Positions 17,043 to 24,919 of a stretch of 64,000 nucleotides of DNA are shown here, piece after piece. The stretch comes from an uncultured Clostridia bacterium (GTDB lineage Bacteria > Bacillota > Clostridia > TANB77 > CAG-465), in contig CAKPAG010000003.1 of NCBI GenBank assembly GCA_934132895.1, forward strand, positions 1 to 64,000. The letters run 5' to 3'. The translations under genes were made by a program, and so were the position numbers. The notes under the pieces are model-generated. The model did no database searches. It saw only the letters and a list, made by a program, of their open reading frames with translations, and was not told the DNA's origin. How positions within the stretch are numbered: the first letter of the stretch is position 1; each line of letters starts with the position of its first letter.

Positions 17043-17756
17043 CTATTCTGTTATTCTATAATATATTGATAAAATCTCATTTAAAAAGATTTTTGTAGAG
17101 GGTTCAAAAGGAAAATATTTATTTAATACTGAACTATCAGTATATATTCTCATGTTTTTAATTGCTTTTTGAATATTCCAATCAATAGTTTTTGAGGAAG
17201 TTAAATTATTCTGTTTTGCTATTTCATTACAAATAATATTCATTTTAGGAAGTCTTTTATAGCCTTTTGAAATGCATATATTCAAACAATCAATTATATA
17301 ACTATAGCCTAAACTTGACTTATTAAAATTAAATGTGTTTAGAATATTTGTGATATTTTTTCTTATGTTTTTTCCTTTCTTTATGTTAATATACATTTTT
17401 TTTATACTCTTATGTACAGAGTTTAAATCTAATGGAAAAGAAAAATTATTAAAAATCTCTTGGTAATTATTTGTTAAACGTGTTAAATCTTTTTTGGAAA
17501 TGTTTGAGATTGTTATAGTTTTTTGTAAAATATTTTTTTCTTTTAGTTTATTTAAGAAAAAATATGGATTAGATTTTGTCATATTTAAATTTAATATTAT
17601 TATGTCATATTTTTTGTTTTGTATACAAAAGTCTATTTCACTTTGATTTTTACAAATATACCCTACTTTACATTCAAACTCACTAGTGTTGGTCATTGCG
17701 TTGAATACTTTATCTATTGAAGACAAATCATTATCTATTAATAATATATTTAGCAT
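17043..17756 (-). CDS. Degenerate Spo0A-like response regulator
   Basis: 237 aa from ATG 17756 with GAGG just upstream; an upstream extension to 17834 lacks support. N-terminal receiver-like domain (LNILLIDNDLSSIDKVF, then DIIILNLNM where the phospho-Asp is normally found; an Asn occupies the usual Asp position). The C-terminal 110 residues have L-G-Y-S-Y-I-I-D-C-L...Y-K-R-L-P-K-M...A-K-Q-N-N-L-T-S-S-K-T, which follows the Spo0A DNA-binding domain pattern. The canonical S-R-V-E-R-A-I-R-H-A-I-E helix is changed to S-K-T-I-D-W-N-I-Q-K-A-I. Probably a diverged Spo0A paralogue with altered DNA specificity and no phosphorylation. Confidence 0.65.
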   Translation of the reverse strand: MLNILLIDNDLSSIDKVFNAMTNTSEFECKVGYICKNQSEIDFCIQNKKYDIIILNLNMTKSNPYFFLNKLKEKNILQKTITISNISKKDLTRLTNNYQEIFNNFSFPLDLNSVHKSIKKMYINIKKGKNIRKNITNILNTFNFNKSSLGYSYIIDCLNICISKGYKRLPKMNIICNEIAKQNNLTSSKTIDWNIQKAIKNMRIYTDSSVLNKYFPFEPSTKIFLNEILSIYYRITE

Positions 17757-17918
17757 TTCCTCACCATTAATTATACAAATTAAGACAAAAATATACAAAA
17801 TATTCCAAATTTTTCCAAAAAAATATTTAATCATTGAAATTTAAAATATATTATTATACAATTAAAGTACAGTTAAAAGTTGTCCTAAATTAATTAATAA
17901 GGGAAGGAGTTTTGTATT

Positions 17919-17948
17919 ATGAAAATGTTAAGAGCACCTACTATTTAA
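17919..17948 (+). CDS. Nine-residue ORF MKMLRAPTI with strong RBS
   Basis: ATG 17919 preceded by GGGAAGGAG at good spacing, encoding nine residues and TAA. It lies 55 bp before the secreted-protein gene and has its own ribosome site, so it could be a leader peptide or a small signalling peptide. No homologue recognised. Short ORFs occur by chance, but the strength of the ribosome site is notable. Confidence 0.3.
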   Translation: MKMLRAPTI

Positions 17949-18003
17949 AAATATAAAGAGGTAAAAAAATCAAAAAAATATTTTTTAATAGGAGGAATTT
18001 AAA

Positions 18004-18495
18004 ATGAAATCTTTACGGAACAAGAAGCTGAGTTTATTCTTAGCAATGGTAATGATGGTTTTATCATTTACGTCAATGGTAACTGCATTTGCAGAAGACA
18101 ATGTACCTACAGAAATAACACCTACATTAACAACTGATGATAGTGGTATTTCAACTCAGAGTGTAAATCCTAATTCTCCGTATATTTACCAAGGAAGTTT
18201 CATATCAAATGCTACTACATCTTTTGATGAGTATACCGGTGGTAGTAACGTTTCAATTTCTGCAGTTGCAACAGATACTAGTGGCAATGCGGTTTCAGGA
18301 GCAACTATACATATTGAACTTGTTGAGTATGAAACCGGCAATACTGTAGCGACATTAAATATATCCGCTGATGGAACTGCAAAAGTTGCAAATGGTACAA
18401 TTGTGAGCGGAAGACACTATAGATTTGAATATACAGCTGATTTACTTCATTTGGATATGTATTTTAGAATAAGGCTTGTTTCGGTTGTATTTTAA
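18004..18495 (+). CDS. Secreted beta-rich protein with in-frame CGG
   Basis: 163 aa with AGGAGG upstream and a clear signal peptide (residues 1-31: basic n-region, LFLAMVMMVLSFTSMVTAFA core). The mature part has Thr/Ser-rich linker then a beta-sandwich-like region (ISAVATDTSGNAVSGATIHIELVEY), typical of Ig-like or carboxypeptidase-regulatory-like folds. Codon 5 is CGG (18016-18018) in frame with no break; the +1 frame would stop within six codons. Codon choice (CTG, AAG, GCG) is less AT-rich than in neighbouring genes, which hints at recent acquisition. Confidence 0.6.
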   Translation: MKSLRNKKLSLFLAMVMMVLSFTSMVTAFAEDNVPTEITPTLTTDDSGISTQSVNPNSPYIYQGSFISNATTSFDEYTGGSNVSISAVATDTSGNAVSGATIHIELVEYETGNTVATLNISADGTAKVANGTIVSGRHYRFEYTADLLHLDMYFRIRLVSVVF

Positions 18496-18505
18496 AAATA
18501 ATTAA

Positions 18506-18555
18506 AATGACTATAAACTAAGTTAGAATTATAATTTAGTTTATAGTCATTTTTA
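18506..18555. terminator. Bidirectional terminator
   Basis: AATGACTATAAACTAA pairs with TTTAGTTTATAGTCATT (about 15 bp), followed by T. It separates the secreted-protein gene from the convergent anti-sigma gene. Confidence 0.7.
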
Positions 18556-18557
18556 GG

Positions 18558-19613
18558 TTATTCTTTGATAAATTTGAATTTTCTATCAAATTTGCTAGAT
18601 ATTATATGTAGATTTAAATTACTTAAGTTAAAACTTGCAGTTATAGGTAAAAACACGCTTATCATATTTCCATTTATTGTTATAGCATTATCCATATTAT
18701 CTAAAGGTGAATAAGATTGGTTATTTCCGTCCAAAATTTCTATGGAGTTTAAATCAAAGTCTGTATTTTTATTAAAAGTTAAATGACTACATGTTTCTCC
18801 TATGGATAATATAGCGTTTGATATATACTCATTATCTTTTATTTTTAATATTAAATTATTGTCCATTTTTTTATTTTCTAATTTAACTTCCATGTTCCAA
18901 TTTCCAGTTTTAGTTATTGGTGTAACTTTAGTGTATTCATCTAATAAGAAATTACCATATAACGAAAGTGTATCAAAAGAAATATTTAATTTTGTACTAT
19001 TAGGATATCTGTCTTTAGCATTTAATATAATTAAATATTTTATATGGTTTTGGTCTTTTTCGATAAATTGTGAAGTGTAATTAGAACATAAGAATTCTTT
19101 GATATCGGTGGAATTACTTTTTAAATCTAAATTGTTGTTTTTGCAAAATTCATTATATTTTTGTAAATTGTCACAATATATTACATCATTACTTTCGTTA
19201 GTAATTAGCATATCGGGTAATTTTAAAAGATTTACATTATCTTTTAATGGTTTGTAAAACTTAAAATCAAAAACAAGATATATTTTAGAATTATCCATTA
19301 ATACATTAGTAACTTTTACACCTACATTGTTAGATTTTTTATATTTCATTGATATGTTTTGCATATAATTATTTGATATGGCCGTATATAGTCCTTCATC
19401 TAAGTATCCTACACTGCTTTTAGAACGATATGTAAAAAAATTATTACCTACTGAGATAGAAGAGGAAAGTAAAACGACACATAATATGATAGCTGCATAT
19501 TTAATATTAGGATTATTTTGACGAATTCTTTTTCTAAAGAACTTATCTTTTTTCTTATCTAAATTTGAACATCTGTTATATATATCTTCAATAGCTTCTT
19601 TGTTATTCATCAT
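18558..19613 (-). CDS. Anti-sigma factor-like membrane protein (DUF4179 type)
   Basis: 351 aa. Cytoplasmic basic N-terminus with a C-S-N-L-D-K-K-K segment, one membrane span at about 37-55, then an extracellular domain (SISVGNNFFTYRSKSS... GVKVTNVLMDNSKIYLVFDF), the layout of DUF4179 proteins encoded next to ECF sigma factors. It overlaps the sigma gene by 11 bp, consistent with a sigma/anti-sigma pair. It probably binds and holds the sigma factor at the membrane until an envelope signal arrives. Confidence 0.7.
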   Translation of the reverse strand: MMNNKEAIEDIYNRCSNLDKKKDKFFRKRIRQNNPNIKYAAIILCVVLLSSSISVGNNFFTYRSKSSVGYLDEGLYTAISNNYMQNISMKYKKSNNVGVKVTNVLMDNSKIYLVFDFKFYKPLKDNVNLLKLPDMLITNESNDVIYCDNLQKYNEFCKNNNLDLKSNSTDIKEFLCSNYTSQFIEKDQNHIKYLIILNAKDRYPNSTKLNISFDTLSLYGNFLLDEYTKVTPITKTGNWNMEVKLENKKMDNNLILKIKDNEYISNAILSIGETCSHLTFNKNTDFDLNSIEILDGNNQSYSPLDNMDNAITINGNMISVFLPITASFNLSNLNLHIISSKFDRKFKFIKE

Positions 19614-20169
19614 ATGAAATTCCCTCCTCTTTTAATAGTTTCTTTAAACTTTTTTTAGCATTATATAGCAAGGCTCTCACTTGAACTTGCGATTTATTAA
19701 GTATTTTACATATTTCTGAAGTATTCATTCCTTCAAAATCTGAAAGATAAATAACTGATTGGTAGTCTGGTTTTAATTTATGTATAATTTCATTAATTTG
19801 TTTTAGTTTTTCTTTATTATGAATTTGGTCTGTCAAATTAATAGTATCAATTATTTCTGTATTAAATTCTGTATCAAAACTATCATTTATGTTACTTTCT
19901 TTTTTAAATTTATTTAAATGGTTTATAGCTCTGCTTTTAGCAATTGTATATAAATAACTTTTTAGCTTATATTTAGAATTGTAATATTCTTTATTTGTTA
20001 GCAAGTATACGAAAGCATCTTGAACAATATCTTCTGCTGTAGTAGTATCTTTTGTATATCCTGAAATAAAATATATCATATTAATACGATGTCTTTCTAC
20101 AATTTCTTCAAATGCAGTTTTATCTCCTTTCAAGAAATTTTCGTATAATTCTTCATCTGTTTTTACCAT
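19603..20169 (-). CDS. ECF-type RNA polymerase sigma factor
   Basis: 188 aa from ATG 20169, with AAGGGA about 12 bases upstream; GTG 20172 or an upstream start is possible. Region 2: E-E-L-Y-E-N-F-L-K-G-D-K-T-A-F-E-E-I-V-E-R-H and D-I-V-Q-D-A-F-V. Region 4: L-K-P-D-Y-Q-S-V-I-Y-L-S-D-F-E-G-M-N-T-S-E-I-C-K-I-L-N-K-S-Q-V. Standard ECF length. Overlapping anti-sigma gene downstream. Directs transcription of an unknown regulon. Confidence 0.85.
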   Translation of the reverse strand: MVKTDEELYENFLKGDKTAFEEIVERHRINMIYFISGYTKDTTTAEDIVQDAFVYLLTNKEYYNSKYKLKSYLYTIAKSRAINHLNKFKKESNINDSFDTEFNTEIIDTINLTDQIHNKEKLKQINEIIHKLKPDYQSVIYLSDFEGMNTSEICKILNKSQVQVRALLYNAKKSLKKLLKEEGISYDE

Positions 20170-20275
20170 CACGTTTAAATCCCTTCTTATTAATCTTCTC
20201 CTTTTAATTATACAATTATCTAGGCCAAAAATCATTGTATTTTAGAAAAAAAATGAAAAAAATACGAAAAAATTA

Positions 20276-20303
20276 AAAACAAGCTATGCTTTAAGCTTGT
20301 TTA
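20276..20303 (-). terminator. Terminator overlapping the stop of the receiver-like gene
   Basis: On the minus strand AAACAAGC pairs with GCTTGTTT, followed by a T-rich tail. The stop codon at 20284 is inside the stem. Confidence 0.55.
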
Positions 20304-20646
20304 AAATGTTATTTATTCTATTTTTTAATTCAAAAAAAGTGTAAGGTTCATGTAAGATAGAAGCATTTTTTAATGAGTTAACTTTTGAATTACTGTCTTC
20401 TGAAATTATAATTGAATTAATACCTTTACCATTGATATATTTTATATCTTTAGTATCAAGTTTAAGTTTATCATTTAATTCTATTATTAAAATATCAATA
20501 TCATTTAAATTTTCATCGTATATTGTAGAAAGTAAAGTAGAGTAGTAGCATATAGAATCTTTATATGTATCATTTAGAAAATTAATCATATTAAAAATTT
20601 TCTTTACATCTTTATTTATTATTAATATTTTCAAATTAATCACCAC
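20284..20646 (-). CDS. Stand-alone degenerate receiver-like protein
   Basis: 120 aa. The alternating pattern L-K-I-L-I-I-N-K-D...I-D-I-L-I-I-E-L-N-D...I-N-S-I-I-I-S-E-D...H-E-P-Y-T-F-F-E-L follows a response-regulator fold. The phospho-acceptor position is Glu and the conserved Lys is replaced by Glu (H-E-P), so phosphorylation is unlikely. No output domain. May act through protein binding, possibly with the Spo0A-like protein at 17 kb; that link is inference. Confidence 0.5.
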   Translation of the reverse strand: MVINLKILIINKDVKKIFNMINFLNDTYKDSICYYSTLLSTIYDENLNDIDILIIELNDKLKLDTKDIKYINGKGINSIIISEDSNSKVNSLKNASILHEPYTFFELKNRINNILNKLKA

Positions 20647-20776
20647 ACATAGATATTATTTGCATTATATATCTACTTTATTAATATATTTGATATTAAT
20701 TTAATATTACTTTAAGTGTATTTTTAGAATTATTTTAACAAATTTATATAAATTTTAAATTTTTTATAAAAAAACT

Positions 20777-20805
20777 TTGATAAATTGAATTTTGCTTTGT
20801 ATAAT
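20777..20805 (+). promoter_or_regulatory. Consensus-like sigma-A promoter for ncRNA
   Basis: TTGATA (20777-20782), exactly 17 bp, TATAAT (20800-20805). Predicted start about 20811. One of the best promoter matches in the window, although no plus-strand protein gene follows. Confidence 0.75.
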
Positions 20806-20810
20806 AAATA

Positions 20811-20963
20811 GATATGCACAGAGAGTGTGGTTATAGTGCGTATATGTAACTTACCTCTTTGTGCATACAAATAATTTTAAAACTCCTAATGTACCATCAC
20901 AACCTTATATATTTCGGGTTTTAGAATTATGTAGAGATTCCATTTATTTGGAGTCTTTTTTTT
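20811..20963 (+). ncRNA. Structured noncoding RNA, about 150 nt
   Basis: Runs from the promoter to a terminator. 5' helix: 20813-20825 pairs with 20855-20867 (13 bp with one G-U). 3' end: AGATTCC (20935-20941) with GGAGTCT (20950-20956) then eight T. The segment AAAACTCC near 20879 could pair with the 3' GGAG instead, a possible antiterminator. No ORF with a ribosome site and no plus-strand gene downstream. I could not match it to 6S, tmRNA, RNase P or a known riboswitch by eye. It explains most of the 417-bp gap 20647-21063. Confidence 0.55.
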
Positions 20964-21021
20964 ATTTTTAATATAATTTTTTTCAAGATTTTATATTTTG
21001 TATATTATAAAATAAAAATAA

Positions 21022-21054
21022 ATAACCCGCCACTCCATATTTGTGGCAGGTTAT
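21022..21054 (-). terminator. Terminator of the 21.1-21.4 kb gene
   Basis: On the minus strand AACCTGCCAC pairs with GTGGCGGGTT, followed by a T-rich tract. Confidence 0.65.
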
Positions 21055-21063
21055 AGCTTGCAA

Positions 21064-21429
21064 TTAATCTTCTTTTATGATTTTTCTTACAGGTCTTATT
21101 CTATATTCTGTATGAAAATATTGTATCAAATCTGTGAAACTGTGAGCGTTCTCATAGTTATCAAAAAAGAATGTTGCATACTCATCGTTTTCTTCATACC
21201 GACTTATTTTATCATGTGGATGTGGAACATACTTGTCTGTAGGTTTATTTTTATATATCCTTACTTCATAGCAAGAATTTGAATTATCTTTACCTAGAAA
21301 AATCATGTATTCATATCCATTTCCTGTTACTGAGAGCGTTAAGAAAGTTCCATCATCTTGTTTAAGACAATTTTCTGAAATAAATCTTACCATATCCCAG
21401 TGGCATAAAAGTTTTTTCTGCAATTGCAT
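21064..21429 (-). CDS. Hypothetical 121-aa protein with in-frame CGG
   Basis: Strong AAGGAGG upstream of ATG 21429. Soluble, beta-rich N-half (FLTLSVTGNGYEYMIFLGKD) and a C-terminal part with Y-F-H-T-E-Y-R-I-R-P-V-R-K. No family recognised. Codon 77 is CGG (21201-21199; AGT CGG TAT) with the frame remaining open to the stop; a +1 shift there would lead to a different 24-residue tail. Monocistronic with its own terminator, accessory in character. Confidence 0.6.
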   Translation of the reverse strand: MQLQKKLLCHWDMVRFISENCLKQDDGTFLTLSVTGNGYEYMIFLGKDNSNSCYEVRIYKNKPTDKYVPHPHDKISRYEENDEYATFFFDNYENAHSFTDLIQYFHTEYRIRPVRKIIKED

Positions 21430-22015
21430 AAAAATTCCTCCTTAAAATAATTATTTTATAATAAATGTATGTAAATAGGATTTAGGAAACCAATATGGAC
21501 ATATTATCACTTTATGTTTAGATTGTCAAATGTTTTGATATATTTTTTATTTCATTCATTAATATCATTTCCATTTTTAAAATATTATTTTAATTATATA
21601 GTTATTATTGCAGAACAAACACTTATAAAAGCTAATTGCTTTATTCTTTTTTATTAGAATTTTTACATGAGTAGATAATTTAATGCATAATATAATAAAA
21701 ACTATAAAAGTAACTTTAAAGTGAGTAAAAGACTAAAAAATGTAAGTTAAAGATATATAGAGAATAGAAAGCTTTGAAGAGTTTTCAAAGAACAAAATTA
21801 AATTATTGAAAATAACCAAAAAAGCAGAAGAGAAAAAACTCTTCTGAAATTCAATTAATTGAACAAAAAGGTAATTAATCAAATGTAGTAGTATTATATG
21901 CAGAAAGAGCTGGTAAAATACCGGCTCTTTCTGAAAACTATTATACTGCACATAGTGCATATTAATCAAATGTACTTATAGTATACAATATATTTTTTAT
22001 AAAGTCAATACTTTT
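21430..22015. other. 586-bp gap with a cluster of hairpins and a direct repeat
   Basis: No credible gene. Perfect or near-perfect hairpins: 21772-21778/21784-21790, 21825-21832/21839-21846, palindrome 21850-21863, and a 15-bp stem 21901-21915/21919-21933 with a 3-nt loop. The last one is bracketed by direct copies of ATTAATCAAATGTA at 21874-21887 and 21961-21974. Possibly a MITE-like insertion or a structured RNA. Confidence 0.4.
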
Positions 22016-22774
22016 TTATTTTTTTTGGTAAACATAATAGCTTTGAATTTTTTTATTTATTTCATTAAAATCTTTATTATTTATATAGCAAGGTTTTCCA
22101 TTTTTATTAAAAACTTCAACAATCCTTTTATAGCTTAAATTTTCCATGCACTCAATTTTTGCAGTGGAATGGCTTAAAGAAGTTAAGTCATAATGAAAAT
22201 ATTTTATATCTTTGTTACATTTTGTGCTTAAGGGAATAAAAGTACAAATTTTTTTATCAGCAGTATGTCTCCACAAAATAGCAGGTCTTAATTTTCTTAA
22301 TTCTGAACCCACTCCATATCCAAAATTAATCCAATATATTGCTCTTGGTCTAATAAAATTGAAGTCTAGATATCCATAATCTTTGTTATTCAAATCATAT
22401 TTATCATTCATCCATTTATCAAAAATTAGGTTATCAATTGTATTTTCAGATGTTTTCTGTGATATAGAATTTATATAATAATTTTTAATTTCTTTAGAAA
22501 TTTTTTTAAATTCATTATCTCTAATTACTACAGGCTTTCCTTTGATATATAGAGCATTTATGAAATCATTATAATTATATTCTTTAATGTTTTCTATGCT
22601 ATAATAAAAATTTATAGAGTTTAAATAATTTAGACTTTTTTCTCCTTTTTTTATTAATTCTACACCTATAAAATGTTTGGCAGATATATTATATATAATC
22701 AAAACATTTTTTTGTAGTTTTGTTGTATAAACATTTTTAAAATGAATTTGTAAACCTATCATACTAATCTCCAA
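22016..22774 (-). CDS. PemK/MazF-like protein
   Basis: 252 aa. The central segment A-I-Y-W-I-N-F-G-Y-G-V-G-S-E-L-R-K-L-R-P-A-I-L-W-R followed by C-T-F-I-P-L-S-T-K matches the PemK/MazF fold (the family G-x-E-x-x-x-x-R-P-x-[LVI] motif and the later I-P-[LI]-[ST]-[ST] strand). The N-terminal 110 residues are additional and unrecognised. MazF-type proteins are ribonucleases of toxin-antitoxin systems, but no antitoxin gene lies next to it, so this may be a stand-alone or regulatory variant. Confidence 0.6.
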   Translation of the reverse strand: MEISMIGLQIHFKNVYTTKLQKNVLIIYNISAKHFIGVELIKKGEKSLNYLNSINFYYSIENIKEYNYNDFINALYIKGKPVVIRDNEFKKISKEIKNYYINSISQKTSENTIDNLIFDKWMNDKYDLNNKDYGYLDFNFIRPRAIYWINFGYGVGSELRKLRPAILWRHTADKKICTFIPLSTKCNKDIKYFHYDLTSLSHSTAKIECMENLSYKRIVEVFNKNGKPCYINNKDFNEINKKIQSYYVYQKK

Positions 22775-22955
22775 ATTTTTTATATAGTATATATTATAAC
22801 ACCATTATTATCAAAAAAGCAATAAATTATGTTAAAAAAATAATATTTACCTACTTTTTATAGATATATAATCATATACATCTTTTATATATAATAATTG
22901 TAATAATGTTCGTGATATTTTGTTATGGACTAAAAAATAAAACGTGGAATATTAT

Positions 22956-22994
22956 AAAAATGAGGTCCCATGAAAAATACATGAAACCTCATAT
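22956..22994 (-). terminator. Terminator downstream of tRNA-Arg(ACG)
   Basis: ATGAGGT and ACCTCAT pair, with an inner CATG/CATG pairing, followed by T on the minus strand. Confidence 0.55.
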
Positions 22995-22996
22995 TT

Positions 22997-23073
22997 TGGT
23001 GCAGCTGACAGGATTTGAACCTGCAACCGTCTGATTCGTAGTCAGATACTCTATCCAGTTGAGCTACAGCTGC
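22997..23073 (-). tRNA. tRNA-Arg (anticodon ACG)
   Basis: 77 nt including encoded CCA. Acceptor GCAGCTG/CAGCTGC, D loop with GG, anticodon stem TCTGA/TCAGA with the 7-nt loop CTACGAA (anticodon ACG), T loop TTCAAAT. A34 should be deaminated to inosine by TadA, reading CGU, CGC and CGA. CGG is not expected to be read. The rest of the 22775-23226 gap shows no gene. Confidence 0.95.
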
Positions 23074-23226
23074 ATACATATTTATTATACATTATTTTTG
23101 TTAGAATTTCAATATAATTTGAAAAAAGAAATATTAAAAGAGCAAAATTTACATAATTATTAACTAAAAGTATTTACAAAATAAAAAAATATGATATAAT
23201 ATTTATGTAAAATTTAAAAGGCGGAT

Positions 23227-23622
23227 GTGAATGAAATGAAGAAATTGTTAGCAGTAATATTTTTAGTAGGTATAACTTTTTTTGGAAATAGTTATATATA
23301 TGGAGCAATAAATGTAAAAAATAATAATGTTAATTCTGTAAGTAATATAGTAAATGAAAATAATAATGTAAGTACTAAAGAAATTGAAGAGTATTTTGAT
23401 GGATTGCTTGGAATAGGAAGCATAAAAGATATAGATGTAAAATCATTTTTCTTAAATCCACTTGAACTTTTGTGGCTATTCTTTAAGGCTGTATTTATTG
23501 TTGTTGCAATAAATGTGGTGGCTCACATTGTATGTAAAGGTGCTTTTTCGTATAGCGATATTTTAAAAAGAAGAATAAAAGCTCGAAGATTAAATAAAGT
23601 ATTAAGAGATATCTATGATTAA
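23227..23622 (+). CDS. Small membrane protein, unknown
   Basis: 131 aa from GTG 23227 (AAGG upstream; ATG 23236 is the alternative). N-terminal signal-like segment (residues 5-27), an Asn/Val-rich stretch, then a second membrane span at about 78-102 (LELLWLFFKAVFIVVAINVVAHIV) and a basic C-terminus (RRIKARRLNKVLR). No family recognised. Own terminator. Confidence 0.5.
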   Translation: MNEMKKLLAVIFLVGITFFGNSYIYGAINVKNNNVNSVSNIVNENNNVSTKEIEEYFDGLLGIGSIKDIDVKSFFLNPLELLWLFFKAVFIVVAINVVAHIVCKGAFSYSDILKRRIKARRLNKVLRDIYD

Positions 23623-23657
23623 CGGTTTAGGAATAATCCTTAACCGTTAATTTTTTT
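23619..23657 (+). terminator. Terminator before spmA
   Basis: AACGGTTTAGGA pairs with TCCTTAACCGTT (one mismatch), followed by seven T. Confidence 0.8.
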
Positions 23658-23733
23658 AGTTGTTTGCATTTAAACATACATTTTTGAATATATATTTAAT
23701 AAAATTAATGTAAAAAATAAAAAAGGAGAAGGT

Positions 23734-24306
23734 ATGTCAAAAATTTGGGCTTTTATGATTATATTTAGTGTAGTTATAGCTTTTTTTACTGGATATACAG
23801 AAAATGTAATAACCTGCATTATGGATAGTGGTAAGAACGCTACGGAAAATGTCATATCATTAATTGCTATGACATGTTTTTGGAGCGGTATCTTTAATAT
23901 ATTTGAAAATACAAAAGCAATAAGCAAATTTGGAAATTTTTTTAAGAAATTTATATATAAATTATTTGATAAAAAAGAACTATCAGAAAAGAGTGTGGAG
24001 TATGTAAGTATGAATATAGCTTCAAATGTACTTGGAGTGGGAAATGCTGCAACAGTAAATGGAATAAAAGCAATGGAAGAATTACAAAAAGAAAACCCCA
24101 TAAAAGAATTACCAAATGATAATATAGCTACTTTTGTTTTACTTAACACTGCATCTGTTCAACTAATTCCAACCAGTATGATTGCACTTAGGGCACTATA
24201 TGGTTCACAAAATCCTAGTATTATTATTTATCCGGTTTGGATAGTTACTTTTATAGCATTAATTGTTGGGATAATTAGTATAAGAATATTAAATAAAAAA
24301 ATGTAA
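23734..24306 (+). CDS. spmA: Spore maturation protein A
   Basis: 190 aa, integral membrane, with AAGGAGAAGG upstream. Contains V-I-T-C-I-M-D-S-G-K-N-A-T-E-N-V-I-S-L-I-A-M-T-C-F-W-S-G and N-I-A-S-N-V-L-G-V-G-N-A-A-T-V-N-G-I-K-A-M, the nucleoside-recognition (Gate) domain pattern of SpmA. SpmA and SpmB affect spore core dehydration and heat resistance. spmB follows after 8 bp, as in Bacillus and Clostridium. Confidence 0.92.
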   Translation: MSKIWAFMIIFSVVIAFFTGYTENVITCIMDSGKNATENVISLIAMTCFWSGIFNIFENTKAISKFGNFFKKFIYKLFDKKELSEKSVEYVSMNIASNVLGVGNAATVNGIKAMEELQKENPIKELPNDNIATFVLLNTASVQLIPTSMIALRALYGSQNPSIIIYPVWIVTFIALIVGIISIRILNKKM

Positions 24307-24314
24307 GGAGAAAT

Positions 24315-24840
24315 ATGCTAAATTACATTGTTGTTTCTATTGTGCCTCTTACGATACTTAGTATTATAGTAATAGGAATAAAAGAAAAAAAGGACATTTT
24401 TAAATATTTTATTGAAGGCGTTTTGAAACGGTTTAAAAGTTGTATATGACATTTTTCCGTATATATTAGCTATAACTATTGCAATAGGTTTATTAAATAA
24501 AACTGGTGCAATTAATGTAATAATGAAGCCGATTAAGCCATTATTACAATATTTAAATATACCATCGGAAATAATACCACTTTGTATTTTAAGACCACTT
24601 TCAGGTGGAGCTTCTATGTCCGCAGTTATGGATATTTTTAAAGAAGTTGGACCTGATAGCAAGGCTGGAAAAATGGCATCTATAATTATGAGTGCAAATG
24701 AAACTACCCTTTATACTATAACTGTATTTTTAGGAGCTGTTAAAATAAAAAAAGTAAGAGGAATTTTAATAGCAGGCTTAATAGCGGATTTTGTGGCTAC
24801 TGTAATTTCAATATTTTTAGTTAATATTGGAATAATATAA
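24315..24840 (+). CDS. spmB: Spore maturation protein B, +1 frameshift at CGG
   Basis: ATG 24315, GGAGAAAT upstream. Zero frame: N-terminal membrane helix and F-I-E-G-V-L-K, then CGG as codon 39 (24429-24431) and TGA six codons later. Skipping one base gives GGT TTA AAA GTT GTA TAT and the frame continues to TAA 24840, total 174 aa. The restored sequence E-G-V-L-K-G-L-K-V-V-Y-D-I-F-P-Y-I and later R-P-L-S-G-G-A-S-M-S-A-V-M-D-I-F and S-A-N-E-T-T-L-Y-T are SpmB signatures. Without the shift only the first helix would be made. Paired with spmA. Confidence 0.88.
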
Positions 24841-24919
24841 AATAAATATTGAAAAAAATTATAAATATATTATATAATTTAATTACTAAAAAATATTTAA
24901 AAAGGTAAAGAGGGATTAT

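Noticed and set aside
20811..20963. 6S RNA
   Set aside because: The 5' and 3' ends do not pair into the long closing stem with a central bubble that defines 6S RNA.
22016..22774. Type III toxin-antitoxin (ToxN with RNA repeats)
   Set aside because: The hairpin region is downstream of the gene rather than upstream and lacks tandem repeats; the protein matches PemK/MazF better.
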